Below the pieces are notes generated by a model. The model made no database searches. It had not been told where the DNA came from and was given only the letters and a program-made list of their open reading frames with translations. Made by a program: the position numbers and the translations under genes. Positions 1 to 9,931 of a stretch of 64,000 bases of DNA are shown in pieces (positions within the stretch are counted from its first letter, which is position 1; each line of letters opens with the position of its first letter). This DNA is from Nostoc sp. XA010 (GTDB taxonomy: Bacteria; Cyanobacteriota; Cyanobacteriia; Cyanobacteriales; Nostocaceae): contig NZ_JAIVFX010000006.1 in the NCBI RefSeq assembly GCF_020829625.1, positions 62,001-126,000 on the forward strand, in the 5' to 3' direction.

Positions 1-3000
1 TCAATCAGTTTAATATCGCAGTAGAATTTATCTCCCCTCAAGCTAAACGATATGAACTGGCCCAGATGAATCTAATTGCTGGACGTAAAGCTTTAGCATC
101 TACAGCTTATCCTGCGGCCGTTAAGTATTTAACTACTGGCATCAAACTGCTGGCAGGTGATAGTTGGGAGATGGAACATCATCTCACCCTGGCTTTATAT
201 GAAACTGCGACAGAGGCAGCATACCTGGCTGGCAACTTTGAACAGATGGAAGAATTGGCAGAGGTGGTATTGGTACGTAAACCACTACTAGAAAAAGTAA
301 AGGTTTATGAAGTCATAATTCAGGCTTATGGGGCACAGAACCAAGCACTGAAGGCTGTAAATACTGCCTTAACCTTTTTGAAACTTTTGGGAGTGGAGTT
401 TCCTGAGCATCCAACCCAGTCAGATATTCAGCTAGCAATGGCAGAGTTAAGATCAAATCTTAACGGCAAACGTATTGAGGATTTAATTGACCTGCCTGAG
501 ATGACACAAGAGCAAGCTTTAGCATCTATGCGTATTATATCGAGTGCCCTTGGTCATGCCTATCAAGCTTTTCCTGTACTTTATCCCTTGTTTGCTTTTA
601 AACAGATTAATTTATCGCTTAAATACGGTAACACTTCCTTATCAGCCTATGCCTATGTAGCTTATGGGGTAATACTCTGCGGAGTTGTAGGAGATATTGA
701 GTTTGGCTATCAATTTGGGAAACTGGCTGCAAGTTTGTTAACTCGTTTTAATGCTAAAGAAGTCAAAGCTAAGGTTATAGAGGTATTTAATGCTGCTATC
801 CGGCATTGGAAGGAACATGCCAAGGAAAACTTAAAACCTTTGCTGGAAGCATACTCTGCTGGACTAGAAACGGGAGATTTAGAATATGCAGCCTATGCTC
901 TTAATGTTTATTGCTACTGTTCATATTTTCTCGGTAGAGAACTGACCGGACTAGAACAGGAGATGGCAACTTACAACAGTGCGATCAGTCAAATCAAGCA
1001 AGAAACAGTATTTAACTGGAGCGCGATTTATCGGCAGAGTGTCTTGAACTTGATAGGTACTGCGGAAAATCCCCATCTTTTAATTGGTGAAGCCTACGAT
1101 GAAGAGAAAATGTTGCCGACTCACCTTGAAGCAAACGATGGCATAGGACTGTTATATTTGTATTTAACTAAACTGCATCTCTGTTGCCTATTTCAGAAAT
1201 ACTCTCAAGCGGTTGAAAATGCTCGCTTGGCAGAAAATTATTTGCATGGTGGGATTGGACAGTTCGTTTTTCCTATTTTCCATTTTTATGATTCACTAGC
1301 TAGACTGGCAGTCTATCCTGATGTTGAGGAATCTGAACAAGAACAAATCTTAAATAAGGTTGCTGTCAATCAAGAAAAGATGCAACACTGGGCAAATCAT
1401 GCCCCAATGAATTATTTGCATAAGTTTTATTTAGTTGAGGCAGAGCGGCATCGAGTTCTTGATCAATATATGGAGGCAATGGATAATTACGATCGCGCGA
1501 TCGCCTCTGCTAAAGAATATGAATATATCAACGAAGAAGCTCTTGCCAACGAACTTGCCGCTAAATTTTATCTAGAACGGGGCAAACAGAAGATTGCCCA
1601 AACCTACCTAACTGATGCCTACTATGGCTACATTCATTGGGGGGCGTTAGCCAAAGTTAACGATTTAACAAAACGTTATCCCCAATTACTTACTCCTATA
1701 CTCCAGCAAGAAAAAGTGAGTATCCATCCTAGCGATGAAAGCACTTCTGTCGATAACATCTCTATATCATCTTTACCTACCTTAAGCAATCAACAAACTC
1801 TTATTAGCTCGAACAGAAGTATTTCTGACTCTTTGGATTTAGCCGCATTCATTAAAGCATCTCAAGCCCTCTCTGGGGAAATCGAGCTTGAGCGACTACT
1901 TTCTACTTTAATGGAAGTTGTTATGGAGAATGCAGGAGCCTCTAAATGCGCTTTAATCTTGAGTGAAGGTGATAACTTAGCATTAACTGTCACAGTGGTG
2001 TGTTCAAATTCGCAAGTTGATCGTACCTACACTGAGTTTCCATCAACTTGCCTTGAGTTAAGCTACGATGTTCCTATTACTTTGATTAACTACGTTAAAC
2101 GCTCCAGAGAAATCTTGGTTATTGATGATGCAAATACTGTTGCTTTTTTAGCAGGTGATAGCTACATTCTTACTGAAGACCCTAAAAGTTTGTTGTCTAT
2201 ACCTCTTCTAAATCAAGGTAAATTAATTGGGATTCTTTATCTAGAAAATCATCTGACGACAGGAGCATTTACACGCGATCGCGTAGAAGTTCTCAAACTT
2301 CTCACTACTCAAGCAGCAATATCTCTAGAGAATGCTATCCTCTACAAAAATTTGGCACAAGCTAAAGAAAGCTTGGAAGACTACAACCATACCTTAGAAG
2401 AGAAAGTCCAGGAAAGAACGCAGGAACTCAACGATAAAAATCAGTGTTTACAAGAAACTCTACAGGAATTGCAACGTACTCAAATCCAATTGATTCAAAG
2501 TGAAAAAATGTCTTCTTTGGGACAAATGGTCGCAGGAATTGTTCATGAAATCAATAACCCTATTAACTTTATTCATGGCAATATTAGCCATGCTAGTGAG
2601 TACGTCCAAGAATTGCTATATTTAGTAGCTCTTTATCAGCAAGAATATCCCCAAACTTCGCCCTTACTTGAGGATAAAGCTGAGAAGATTGACATAGATT
2701 TTCTAGTAAAAGACTTGCCAAAAATTTTAGATTCAATGAAAGTGGGAAGTTCGCGGATTAGGGATATTGTTTTGGGCTTACGCAACTTTTCTCGCCTAGA
2801 TGAATCTGAAATGAAGCCTGTTGATGTTCATGAGGGAATAAACAATACCTTAATGATTTTACAACACCGCCTTAAACAAAAAAGCGGTCTTACTGAAATT
2901 AAAGTTATCAAAGAATACGGAAAATTACCGAAAGTTAATTGTTATCCTGCTCAACTAAATCAGGTGTTTATGAATATCCTGAGCAATGCAATTGATGCTT

Positions 3001-3362
3001 TAGAAGATTCATTTGTTATTGATCATCCATCATTGGTAAATGATAAAGAACAAATAATAAAAGACATAGACGCATCATCGGCTTCTCATAGGGTAGGACA
3101 AATTAACATATTTACTAAACTAACAGATTCTAATACGGTGATAATTCGGATTGCTGATAATGGTTATGGCATGACAAAAGCGGTGCAGCAGAAAATATTT
3201 GACCCATTTTTTACTACCAAGTCAGTAGGAAGTGGCACAGGGTTAGGGTTGTCGATTAGCTATCAGATTATTGTGGACAAACACAAGGGTAGTTTAACCT
3301 GTGATTCCACATTAGGAGAGGGAACTGAGTTTGTGATAGAGATACCAATGATTGCAATATAA
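1..3362 (+). CDS. GAF-domain sensor histidine kinase, 3' part of a giant multidomain kinase (5' end outside window)
   Basis: The frame is open from the window edge, so the ATG at 66 is internal and the gene begins upstream. Numbered from that ATG: about 1-560 is a helical TPR-like region, 590-760 a GAF domain, 765-815 a coiled coil, then a HisKA box with phospho-acceptor H827 (motif VHEINNP). The HATPase follows, with N-box NILSNAIDAL near 970, then ADNGYGM and GTGLGLSIS. Cyanobacterial proteins with this tail usually carry an N-terminal Ser/Thr-kinase and AAA ATPase domain; that part is inferred, not seen. It would autophosphorylate on His in the cytoplasm. The last residues (EIPMIAI) abut an antisense terpene synthase remnant, so the very C-terminus may have been altered by a rearrangement. 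Confidence 0.9.
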   Translation, partial: NQFNIAVEFISPQAKRYELAQMNLIAGRKALASTAYPAAVKYLTTGIKLLAGDSWEMEHHLTLALYETATEAAYLAGNFEQMEELAEVVLVRKPLLEKVKVYEVIIQAYGAQNQALKAVNTALTFLKLLGVEFPEHPTQSDIQLAMAELRSNLNGKRIEDLIDLPEMTQEQALASMRIISSALGHAYQAFPVLYPLFAFKQINLSLKYGNTSLSAYAYVAYGVILCGVVGDIEFGYQFGKLAASLLTRFNAKEVKAKVIEVFNAAIRHWKEHAKENLKPLLEAYSAGLETGDLEYAAYALNVYCYCSYFLGRELTGLEQEMATYNSAISQIKQETVFNWSAIYRQSVLNLIGTAENPHLLIGEAYDEEKMLPTHLEANDGIGLLYLYLTKLHLCCLFQKYSQAVENARLAENYLHGGIGQFVFPIFHFYDSLARLAVYPDVEESEQEQILNKVAVNQEKMQHWANHAPMNYLHKFYLVEAERHRVLDQYMEAMDNYDRAIASAKEYEYINEEALANELAAKFYLERGKQKIAQTYLTDAYYGYIHWGALAKVNDLTKRYPQLLTPILQQEKVSIHPSDESTSVDNISISSLPTLSNQQTLISSNRSISDSLDLAAFIKASQALSGEIELERLLSTLMEVVMENAGASKCALILSEGDNLALTVTVVCSNSQVDRTYTEFPSTCLELSYDVPITLINYVKRSREILVIDDANTVAFLAGDSYILTEDPKSLLSIPLLNQGKLIGILYLENHLTTGAFTRDRVEVLKLLTTQAAISLENAILYKNLAQAKESLEDYNHTLEEKVQERTQELNDKNQCLQETLQELQRTQIQLIQSEKMSSLGQMVAGIVHEINNPINFIHGNISHASEYVQELLYLVALYQQEYPQTSPLLEDKAEKIDIDFLVKDLPKILDSMKVGSSRIRDIVLGLRNFSRLDESEMKPVDVHEGINNTLMILQHRLKQKSGLTEIKVIKEYGKLPKVNCYPAQLNQVFMNILSNAIDALEDSFVIDHPSLVNDKEQIIKDIDASSASHRVGQINIFTKLTDSNTVIIRIADNGYGMTKAVQQKIFDPFFTTKSVGSGTGLGLSISYQIIVDKHKGSLTCDSTLGEGTEFVIEIPMIAI

Positions 3363-3675
3363 GTCTCGGTATCGGGTACAATTCCATCTAGACGGTTATT
3401 TGCTTCCTCAAAACAACCGTATAAATATTTCTCAAAGCCGTAGATAAAATAATCTAACCATTTCAGGCTTGCTTTTTCAAGTATCCGTTCTCGTAAGTTA
3501 CTTAAAGCACGACTAAGAGGTATATCGTGGCTTGTAACTTCTGCCCCTTTCAATATTTCTAAAAATCTCTTATGAATAGCTTTTAAAGATTCAGGTTTTG
3601 TTTTCAAGTCTGATAGATCGCATTGTTCTGAATTAACACTACTATTTTCAAAAGACAAGAGTAATAATAACTAAT
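3356..3675 (-). pseudogene. Class I terpene synthase fragment, truncated at both ends
   Basis: Read on the minus strand from a TTG at 3658 (a stop lies at 3671-3673), about 100 codons resemble the middle of bacterial sesquiterpene synthases. The segment ending in EEANNRLDGIVPDTETYIAI has the family pattern (aromatic-rich helix, then E-x-NR-x-G-x-VP-x-x-Y-I) that lies between the DDxxD and NSE metal motifs. Neither metal motif is present, and similarity stops almost exactly where the antisense kinase gene ends; beyond that the frame only reads the kinase backwards. It is therefore a broken gene, not an enzyme. In Nostoc, terpene synthases are known to sit beside sensor kinases and P450s, which fits a decayed cluster (inference). 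Confidence 0.65.
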
Positions 3676-3941
3676 TTAAAGCCAATTGCCTTCATTAAAG
3701 AGGATGTTCATCTGTAGTCAAAATGAAGGTTGGCGCTTCATATTCATACTGTAGCGATCGCCTCCGTAGTTGCATAGAGCAATTTATTGTGAAAATGTTG
3801 CTGTTGTCAGATTTTTTGGGAACTATAGGATTATTAGGCTAAAAATTTGTCAGTCAGTCCGTCAATAAAATAAAGGTGACTTAGCTGCGATCGCACAGCC
3901 AATAATGAATAAGTAAGAAGGAGTTAAATTCAGTTAAATAC
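3676..3941. other. Intergenic gap upstream of the kinase-FIST operon
   Basis: No gene seen. An imperfect inverted repeat lies at about 3681-3737 (GCCAA-TTG-CCTTCATT against AATGAAGG-TTGGC, with a 3-nt bulge). One HIP1-like GCGATCGC is near 3754. The promoter of the following operon should lie here, but I cannot assign -35/-10 boxes with confidence. Confidence 0.5.
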
Positions 3942-5261
3942 ATGAATTACAAGACAGATATAAAAACGTTTGATTTACCAGAAGATAGTTTCATTCTAGT
4001 GGTAGACGATACTACTACAAACTTAGAAATTGTCTTTAATATATTAACTAATATAGGTTTTAAAGTTCTTACAGAAAATAATGGAGAAAGTGCAATTAAG
4101 CAAATTGAATATAACCCCCCTGATTTGATTTTGTTAGATGTAATGATGCCAGGTATAGATGGGTTTGAAACCTGCAAAAGACTGAAACAAAACTCAGCTA
4201 CTTGTGATATTCCAGTAATTTTTATGACGGCAAATTCTGATACTGACAGTAAGGTAAAAGGTCTAAATATAGGGGCAGTTGATTACATTACCAAGCCTTT
4301 TCATGAAGAAGAATTGTTAGCTAGAATTAAAACCCATCTTCAATTACGAAATCTCACAAAAAATTTAGAAAACCGAGTTACAGAAAGGACAGCAGCGTTG
4401 TCTAGGGCATTAAAAGACTTACAAGAGTCTCAACTTCAGCTTGTACAGACAGAAAAAATGTCTGCCCTTGGTGAATTAGTAGCAGGAGTTGCTCATGAAA
4501 TTAATAATCCTGTTGGTTTTATTCATGGTAATCTCCAACATGCTTCAGCATATTTTCAAGACATGATTAATATCATTAACCTCTATCAGCAGCATTATCC
4601 TAATCCGGTTCCAGAAATTAAAAAGGAAATTGCAGAAATAGATTTGAAGTATATGCTTGCCGATTTACCGAACTTAATTTCCTCAATGAAAGAGGGTGTT
4701 CAGCGCATTCGTGACATTAGTATCAGTCTGAGAAACTTTTCTCGAGCAGATAGCGATCGCAAAGTTTCTTCCAACATTCATGATGGCATTGACAGCACAA
4801 TCATGATTCTCAAACATCGCTTAAAAGCATCTGAGGATCATCCCGATATTCAAGTAATTAGAGCTTACGATAATTTGCCAGAAATAGAATGCTTTATCGG
4901 ACAACTAAATCAGGTATTTATGAACTTATTAGCTAATGCTATTGATGCTTTAGAGGAGTCTAATGTAGGGCGCACCTATATTGAAATTGAAGCAAATCCC
5001 AATCAAGTTTTGATTCAGACTAGCCTCACTGAAAACAAAAAACATATTTTGATTCGGATTAAAGATAATGGCGTGGGAATGTCACCTGATGTCCAGCAAA
5101 AAATCTTTGATCATTTATTCACCACTAAACCTGTGGGTCAAGGCACAGGTTTAGGATTATCAATTGCTCGTCAAATTGTTGTCGAGAAACATGGAGGAAC
5201 TCTGGAAGTAAATTCAGCACCAGGACAAGGTTCAGAGTTCATCATTAAGCTTCCCATTTGA
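3942..5261 (+). CDS. Response regulator receiver / histidine kinase hybrid
   Basis: This 439-residue protein has an N-terminal receiver domain (about 15-135): acidic pair VDD 21-23, phospho-acceptor D66 in LLDVMMPG, and conserved K118 in ITKPF. A coiled coil (135-170) leads to HisKA with H185 (VAHEINNP), then HATPase (NQVFMNLLANAIDAL, KDNGVGMS, GTGLGLSIA). No membrane segment is seen, so it is probably cytoplasmic and takes a phosphoryl group on its receiver to control its own kinase. It is the first gene of a three-gene unit; the next start lies 38 bp beyond its stop. Its kinase core is very close to that of the third gene, pointing to local duplication. Confidence 0.93.
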   Translation: MNYKTDIKTFDLPEDSFILVVDDTTTNLEIVFNILTNIGFKVLTENNGESAIKQIEYNPPDLILLDVMMPGIDGFETCKRLKQNSATCDIPVIFMTANSDTDSKVKGLNIGAVDYITKPFHEEELLARIKTHLQLRNLTKNLENRVTERTAALSRALKDLQESQLQLVQTEKMSALGELVAGVAHEINNPVGFIHGNLQHASAYFQDMINIINLYQQHYPNPVPEIKKEIAEIDLKYMLADLPNLISSMKEGVQRIRDISISLRNFSRADSDRKVSSNIHDGIDSTIMILKHRLKASEDHPDIQVIRAYDNLPEIECFIGQLNQVFMNLLANAIDALEESNVGRTYIEIEANPNQVLIQTSLTENKKHILIRIKDNGVGMSPDVQQKIFDHLFTTKPVGQGTGLGLSIARQIVVEKHGGTLEVNSAPGQGSEFIIKLPI

Positions 5262-5299
5262 AAATCATAGCAAAAATAATTCTCCATATAGATAAATTT

Positions 5300-6451
5300 A
5301 TGTTTAAGGCAGTAGTCGGTCACAGTAACGATCCAGATTCTCTATCAGCAGTTGAAGAAGTTATTCAGCAATGTGTCAGTTTTCTTGTAGGAGATATACC
5401 AAAAGCTGGGATTATTTTTGCTGCAATTGACTTTGAACATTCTCTGATTTTGCAGCAAATTCATCAGGCTTTTCCGGGGATTGAGTTGATTGGTGGGACA
5501 ACAGATGGAGAAATTTCTTCAGTCTTAGAGTTTCAGCAGGACTCAATCACCTTAATGTTATTTTGCTCAGATGAAGTTGAAATTTATGCAGGAGTTGGAC
5601 GCAAAGTTTCAGGTGATCCAATTACTGCAACTAAACAAGCTGTGGAGGAAGCCAAAGCAAAAAGTACCGCAGAGCCAAAGCTATGCTTAACTCATCCAGA
5701 GAGCCTCACAACCAGTGGTGTGTCTATATTAAATGGCTTAAAACTAGCTCTTGGGCAACATGTACCAATATTTGGTGGTTTGGCGGGCGATCAGTCAAGA
5801 TATCAAAATACATATCAATTTTTTCAAACAGAAGTATTAAGTGATTCTGTACCAATTCTAATTTTTTCCGGCACGATATTGTTTTCCCACGCTGTTGCAA
5901 GTGGTTGGCATCCCATTGGCCAAATAAGTAAAGTAACTAAGGTGGATAAGAACATACTCTATGAAATAGATGGTAAGCCAGCTTTAGATTTTTATCATCA
6001 TTATCTTGGTTTACTTCCTCCTTCAATGGAATATCCGCTAGCAGTGTTTGATCAGAATGAAGAAAATTTTTATATAAGAGCACCTATTGGTTATAACCAA
6101 GAATCTGGTAGCATAACTTTTTTTGGAGATATTCCCGATCAAGCAGTTATTCAAATTTCAGAAGCAGCTTATGAAGATATTTTGGCAGCTTCCAAAGCAT
6201 CATTCATGAATGCTTTAGATAATTATCCAGGTACAGAACCAAGTGCTATTTTGTTCTTTTCATGTGTAGCTCGTCGGCAAATACTGGGTACGAGGGCACA
6301 AGAAGAGTATCAGAATACGAAACTTCCTCTGACTGGCTATTTACCTGCCTGTGGATTTTATTCTTATGGAGAAATTGCTCCTATAGATCGAATTAGTCAG
6401 ACGCAATTTCACAATGAAACTTTTGTAACTTTAATTTTGGGAAATCGGTAG
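5300..6451 (+). CDS. FIST domain small-ligand sensor protein
   Basis: The protein matches the FIST N + FIST C architecture: an opening FKAVVGHSNDPDS, a central AIDFEHSLILQQIHQAFP...GGTTDGEISS, and a C-terminal FIST_C part with AILFFSCVARRQILGTRAQEE and TGYLPACGFYSYGEIAP. FIST domains are proposed intracellular sensors of small ligands such as amino acids and are typically encoded beside or fused to signalling kinases. A TTG at 5258 overlaps the previous stop by 4 bp and would add 14 residues, but family members usually begin MFKAVVGHS, so I take the ATG at 5300. It lies between two histidine kinases and probably passes a signal to one or both (inference). Confidence 0.88.
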   Translation: MFKAVVGHSNDPDSLSAVEEVIQQCVSFLVGDIPKAGIIFAAIDFEHSLILQQIHQAFPGIELIGGTTDGEISSVLEFQQDSITLMLFCSDEVEIYAGVGRKVSGDPITATKQAVEEAKAKSTAEPKLCLTHPESLTTSGVSILNGLKLALGQHVPIFGGLAGDQSRYQNTYQFFQTEVLSDSVPILIFSGTILFSHAVASGWHPIGQISKVTKVDKNILYEIDGKPALDFYHHYLGLLPPSMEYPLAVFDQNEENFYIRAPIGYNQESGSITFFGDIPDQAVIQISEAAYEDILAASKASFMNALDNYPGTEPSAILFFSCVARRQILGTRAQEEYQNTKLPLTGYLPACGFYSYGEIAPIDRISQTQFHNETFVTLILGNR

Positions 6452-6457
6452 AAGCTG

Positions 6458-7501
6458 ATGGAAATTGTGGATTATCAACAAAAAATTAAGGAACTAAAAA
6501 AAACAAATAGAATTATCCAAAAGCAATTGGAACGTTCTGAATCAGACCGGATAAAACTTGAAGATATAAATAAAAAAAAAGAATCTTTGCTTAGGACAGT
6601 AATTGAGGAATTAAAAGAATATCAAAATAAATTAGAAGAAAGAAGCCAGGAACTAGAAATGATGCTTCTTAATCTTCAGTTAATGCAGAATAAGATGTCT
6701 AGCCTGGGAAGTCTTGTTGCAGATGTAGCTCATGAAATTAACAACCCAATTAGCTTTATAGCAGGTAATCTGACTCCGGCTCAAGAGTATATTGAAAATT
6801 TATTACATCTGATAAACCTTTATCAGCAGACCTATCCCAAAGCATCTCAGGAAATTCAAAAAACAATCCAATTGATTGACCTTGAATATATGCGCGAGGA
6901 CTTGCCTAAACTAATTTCTTCAATGAAAGAAGGTACAGATCGTATTTGTAACATTAGCGATAGCTTGCGAATTTTCTCTAGAGCAGATACAGAACACAAA
7001 GTTCTTTTTAACCTTCATGAGGGTATTGATAGTACTCTCATCATTCTCAAGCACCGTTTGAAAGCTAATAAGATTCGTCCTGATATTCAAGTAGTTAAAC
7101 ATTATGGCGAATTTCCTCCAATAAAATGTTTTCCAGGACAACTGAATCAGGTATTTATGAATTTATTGGCGAATGCTATTGATGCTTTAGAAGAGTCTAA
7201 CTCTGGACTGAGTTTTGACAAAATCAAGGCAAATCCCAATCAAATTACAATTCATACTAATCTAATTGGAGATACAAATCACGCATTGATTCGGATTCAA
7301 GATAATGGTGTAGGAATATCGGCTGATGTTCAGCAGAAAATGTTTGACCATTTATTCACAACCAAACCTGTGGGAAAAGGGACAGGATTAGGATTATCAA
7401 TCGCCTATCAAATAATTGTCCAAAAACATAGAGGAACTATTAAAGTAAATTCTGTGTTAGGGGAAGGTTCTGAGTTTATAATCACTATTCCAATTTATTA
7501 A
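6458..7501 (+). CDS. Soluble coiled-coil histidine kinase
   Basis: Starts 6 bp after the FIST gene, so it is probably cotranscribed and translationally coupled. Residues 5-80 form a charged coiled coil. HisKA carries H92 (VAHEINNP), followed by HATPase motifs NQVFMNLLANAIDALEES, QDNGVGIS and GTGLGLSIA. There is no receiver, GAF or membrane segment, so input must come from a partner, most simply the upstream FIST protein. The kinase core repeats that of the gene at 3942 in sequence and order, including the DHLFTTKPVG-x-GTGLG stretch. No cognate response regulator is encoded next to it. Confidence 0.92.
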   Translation: MEIVDYQQKIKELKKTNRIIQKQLERSESDRIKLEDINKKKESLLRTVIEELKEYQNKLEERSQELEMMLLNLQLMQNKMSSLGSLVADVAHEINNPISFIAGNLTPAQEYIENLLHLINLYQQTYPKASQEIQKTIQLIDLEYMREDLPKLISSMKEGTDRICNISDSLRIFSRADTEHKVLFNLHEGIDSTLIILKHRLKANKIRPDIQVVKHYGEFPPIKCFPGQLNQVFMNLLANAIDALEESNSGLSFDKIKANPNQITIHTNLIGDTNHALIRIQDNGVGISADVQQKMFDHLFTTKPVGKGTGLGLSIAYQIIVQKHRGTIKVNSVLGEGSEFIITIPIY

Positions 7502-7570
7502 AGTAGCAAATATACCAATTATTCAAGTTAATTTTAAGTTGTAAATTTGATTTTATGTTAAAAAATATGA

Positions 7571-7606
7571 GAAACGCCTGTCTGCTCATTAGCAGACAGG
7601 CGTTTC
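7571..7606. terminator. Perfect 16-bp hairpin, bidirectional terminator
   Basis: Arms 7571-7586 and 7591-7606 are perfectly complementary around the loop CATT, with GAAACGCC...GGCGTTTC at the base. T-rich sequence follows on the plus strand and A-rich sequence precedes it. It lies between the kinase operon (plus) and ndhB (minus), whose 3' ends converge, so it can end both transcripts. Confidence 0.9.
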
Positions 7607-7635
7607 TTTAAGTACAAACTTTGGTTGAGACTAGG

Positions 7636-9240
7636 TTAAATCTTAGCGGTAGAATCAACTGAGGGTTGAGACTGACTAACCGAATCTAACTTTGGTAAAA
7701 GCAGTGGATTTTCTGCTTTTACATTAGTGTTGATTGTTGCTTGCAAAATTGGGGTATTGGATATGGAATTGTTCGCCAATGTAAACAGTGGATTTGACAA
7801 AATCCCTGCTATGGAAGTGGCAATTAATGTTACCACCAACCCGACCTGCAAAGGTCTTAGTCCAGGCAAATCCCAACGCACTTGTGGATAATTCTTCACG
7901 GAGTCGGACATTTCATGGGGTTCTTTGACTACCATCATTTTGACTACACGAATGTAGTAGTAGATGGAGACGACGGTGGTAACTAAGCCCAGTAAGACTA
8001 ACCAATAAAGGCCTGCTTGCCAACCAGCCCAGAATAAGTAAATCTTCCCGAAAAACCCAGCCAATGGTGGAATACCACCCAAGGAAAGCAGGGAGATACT
8101 CAACCCCAGTGTTAAGAGTGGGTCTTTTTGATATAAACCAGAGTATTCGGCAATCTGGTCGGTTCCCGTCCGCAGTGAGAACAGGATGATGCAGGTAAAG
8201 CCGCACAGGTTCATGAACAGGTAAACCAGTAGGTAGAATATCATACTGGCATAGCCCGCCTGTGTACCAGCAATCAAGCCAATCATCACAAACCCAGCTT
8301 GGGCAATGGATGAATAAGCTAGCATCCGTTTCATAGTGGTTTGGGCTAGGGCGACTACGTTACCCAAGATCATACTTAGAACGGCCAGAGCAGTGAAGAC
8401 AAATCTCCACTCTTCAGCAACAAGAGGGAAGGCTGTTGTCAGCAAGCGGATGGCTAGGGCAAACCCAGCTGCTTTGGAACCGACTGATAAAAAGGCGATG
8501 ACTGGGGTGGGAGCGCCTTCGTAAACGTCTGGTGTCCACTGGTGGAAGGGCGCTGCGGAGATTTTGAAGCCAATACCTGCGATCGCAAAAACCAAGGCAA
8601 TCACTAAACCTAAAGATTGACCGACTTTAGCTGTAGCAATGCCATTAGCGATCGCACTTAGTTCAGTCTGTCCTCCAGATAGCCCATACAACAGTGATAC
8701 ACCGTACAAAAATACTGCTGTACTGGAAGCTCCAATTAACAAGTATTTCAGTGCCGCTTCATTGGAGCGGGGGTCACGCTTGGTATAACCTGTCAATAGA
8801 TAAGAGGAAATACTCAGGGTTTCTAGGGAGATGAAAATCATCACCAACTCACTAGCCCCGGATAAAAACATCCCTCCCAAAGTAGCACTCAGCAAAATAG
8901 CGATGAATTCGGCTAAAGGAGTGCCGCTTTGCTCAACGTAGCGAATTGACATTAGTATAGTCGCGATCGCAGACAAGGCGATAATACCGCGAAAGACGAT
9001 ACTCAGGTCATCACCGTTAAAGCTACCGGTAAAACCGATGGGATTAGGAGCGTCCCATTGAAAATATAGGGCGATAATCGAAGCAAATAAACCTGCGATC
9101 GCTAGATATCCAATCCAGCGTGCGGATGTACGCCCCAAAATCAAATCAACAATCAAAACCCCCAAGAGGGTGAGAATAACAATCCCCTCTGGCAAAATCG
9201 TTCCAGCGTTTAGCTGGGATGCAATATTAGCAAAATCCAT
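7636..9240 (-). CDS. ndhB: NAD(P)H-quinone oxidoreductase subunit 2 (NdhB), NDH-1 complex
   Basis: A 534-residue polytopic membrane protein of the antiporter-like Nuo/Ndh family, with about 14 hydrophobic helices. Recognisable NdhB segments include [40 protein letters not shown] and [19 protein letters not shown]. The [10 protein letters not shown] and MLAYSSIAQ helices carry the charged residues used in proton pumping. It acts in the thylakoid NDH-1 complex in cyclic electron flow, respiration and CO2 uptake. The length is that of full-size cyanobacterial NdhB; the C-terminal tail (last ~45 residues, polar) is variable. It is monocistronic here, ending at the strong hairpin at 7571. Confidence 0.96.
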   Translation of the reverse strand: MDFANIASQLNAGTILPEGIVILTLLGVLIVDLILGRTSARWIGYLAIAGLFASIIALYFQWDAPNPIGFTGSFNGDDLSIVFRGIIALSAIATILMSIRYVEQSGTPLAEFIAILLSATLGGMFLSGASELVMIFISLETLSISSYLLTGYTKRDPRSNEAALKYLLIGASSTAVFLYGVSLLYGLSGGQTELSAIANGIATAKVGQSLGLVIALVFAIAGIGFKISAAPFHQWTPDVYEGAPTPVIAFLSVGSKAAGFALAIRLLTTAFPLVAEEWRFVFTALAVLSMILGNVVALAQTTMKRMLAYSSIAQAGFVMIGLIAGTQAGYASMIFYLLVYLFMNLCGFTCIILFSLRTGTDQIAEYSGLYQKDPLLTLGLSISLLSLGGIPPLAGFFGKIYLFWAGWQAGLYWLVLLGLVTTVVSIYYYIRVVKMMVVKEPHEMSDSVKNYPQVRWDLPGLRPLQVGLVVTLIATSIAGILSNPLFTLANNSISNTPILQATINTNVKAENPLLLPKLDSVSQSQPSVDSTAKI

Positions 9241-9580
9241 GAGATGTATAGGTTTTGGGGATTAGACATTAAGGCTAACTCTGTTCACTCTAGCAAGTTT
9301 TCTAATCCCCAGACTAGCTCTTTTAACAAGAGCTTAACAGCTTGGGTGCAGATGGCGATTGCACCAATTTCACTGCCTTACCAGCAGCTTTCTCAGTATC
9401 TAGGAATTTACCTAACAGCTTTCCTACCTTGTTTTTCAGGCGTGACTTTTAGCGAATATCATAAATAATTATGCCGAAACGAGTGTATGCCGTAGGCGAT
9501 CGCCACGTACAAAAAGCTCATGAAATTAATAAGGGCACAGCATTGCTGTCCCCCTACAATATTCATAACTCCTAAATTTA
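9241..9580. other. Gap between ndhB start and small secreted protein gene
   Basis: The gap lies upstream of ndhB and downstream of the gene at 9581. A 74-codon plus-strand ORF at 9244-9468 has no recognisable composition or motif and I do not call it. One HIP1-like GGCGATCGCC is near 9496. The ndhB promoter must lie here, but no boxes can be assigned. Confidence 0.5.
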
Positions 9581-9853
9581 TTAAAAACCGACCGATGGCA
9601 GCTTGCCTTGTAGCGACTGAAATTTAGACTGAACACAGTTGGCACAATTGCAACCAAGTTGATCAACAATCGGATTAGATGTTTGAATCAAGTGTCGTGT
9701 TGCCAGATCAGGAATTTGTTGTGTAGATACTACCGTCATAATTTGGGTAGCATAAGCAGATTTAAGGCTGGATGCGTGTGCTGGATTGACTACCAGCAGC
9801 ATGGATACCAAAAATGCGGGACAGGCAAGTAAAATCAGTTTGACTATGTTCAT
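9581..9853 (-). CDS. Small exported protein with CxCxxC motif, function unknown
   Basis: Ninety residues. A hydrophobic leader (residues 4-22, LILLACPAFLVSMLLVV) followed by NPAHA-S looks like a type I signal peptide cleaved near residue 27-28. The mature ~63-residue part ends with LGCNCANCVQSKFQSLQGKLP. The three close cysteines (CNCANC) could bind a metal or cluster, or form disulfides in the periplasm or lumen. I do not recognise a named family. It lies downstream of the WD40/COG0523 metal genes on the same strand, but a 78-bp gap and lack of overlap leave the link open. Confidence 0.7.
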   Translation of the reverse strand: MNIVKLILLACPAFLVSMLLVVNPAHASSLKSAYATQIMTVVSTQQIPDLATRHLIQTSNPIVDQLGCNCANCVQSKFQSLQGKLPSVGF

Positions 9854-9931
9854 AATTTACACAAAGATAGCTTTGCTGATACAGCATAGCTAATAAATTG
9901 CCCACCTTCAATTTTAATTACCAAGTATTGC

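Noticed and set aside
9244..9468. 74-codon plus-strand ORF upstream of ndhB
   Set aside because: No motif, no ribosome-binding site, lies in the promoter gap of ndhB; composition does not look like protein.
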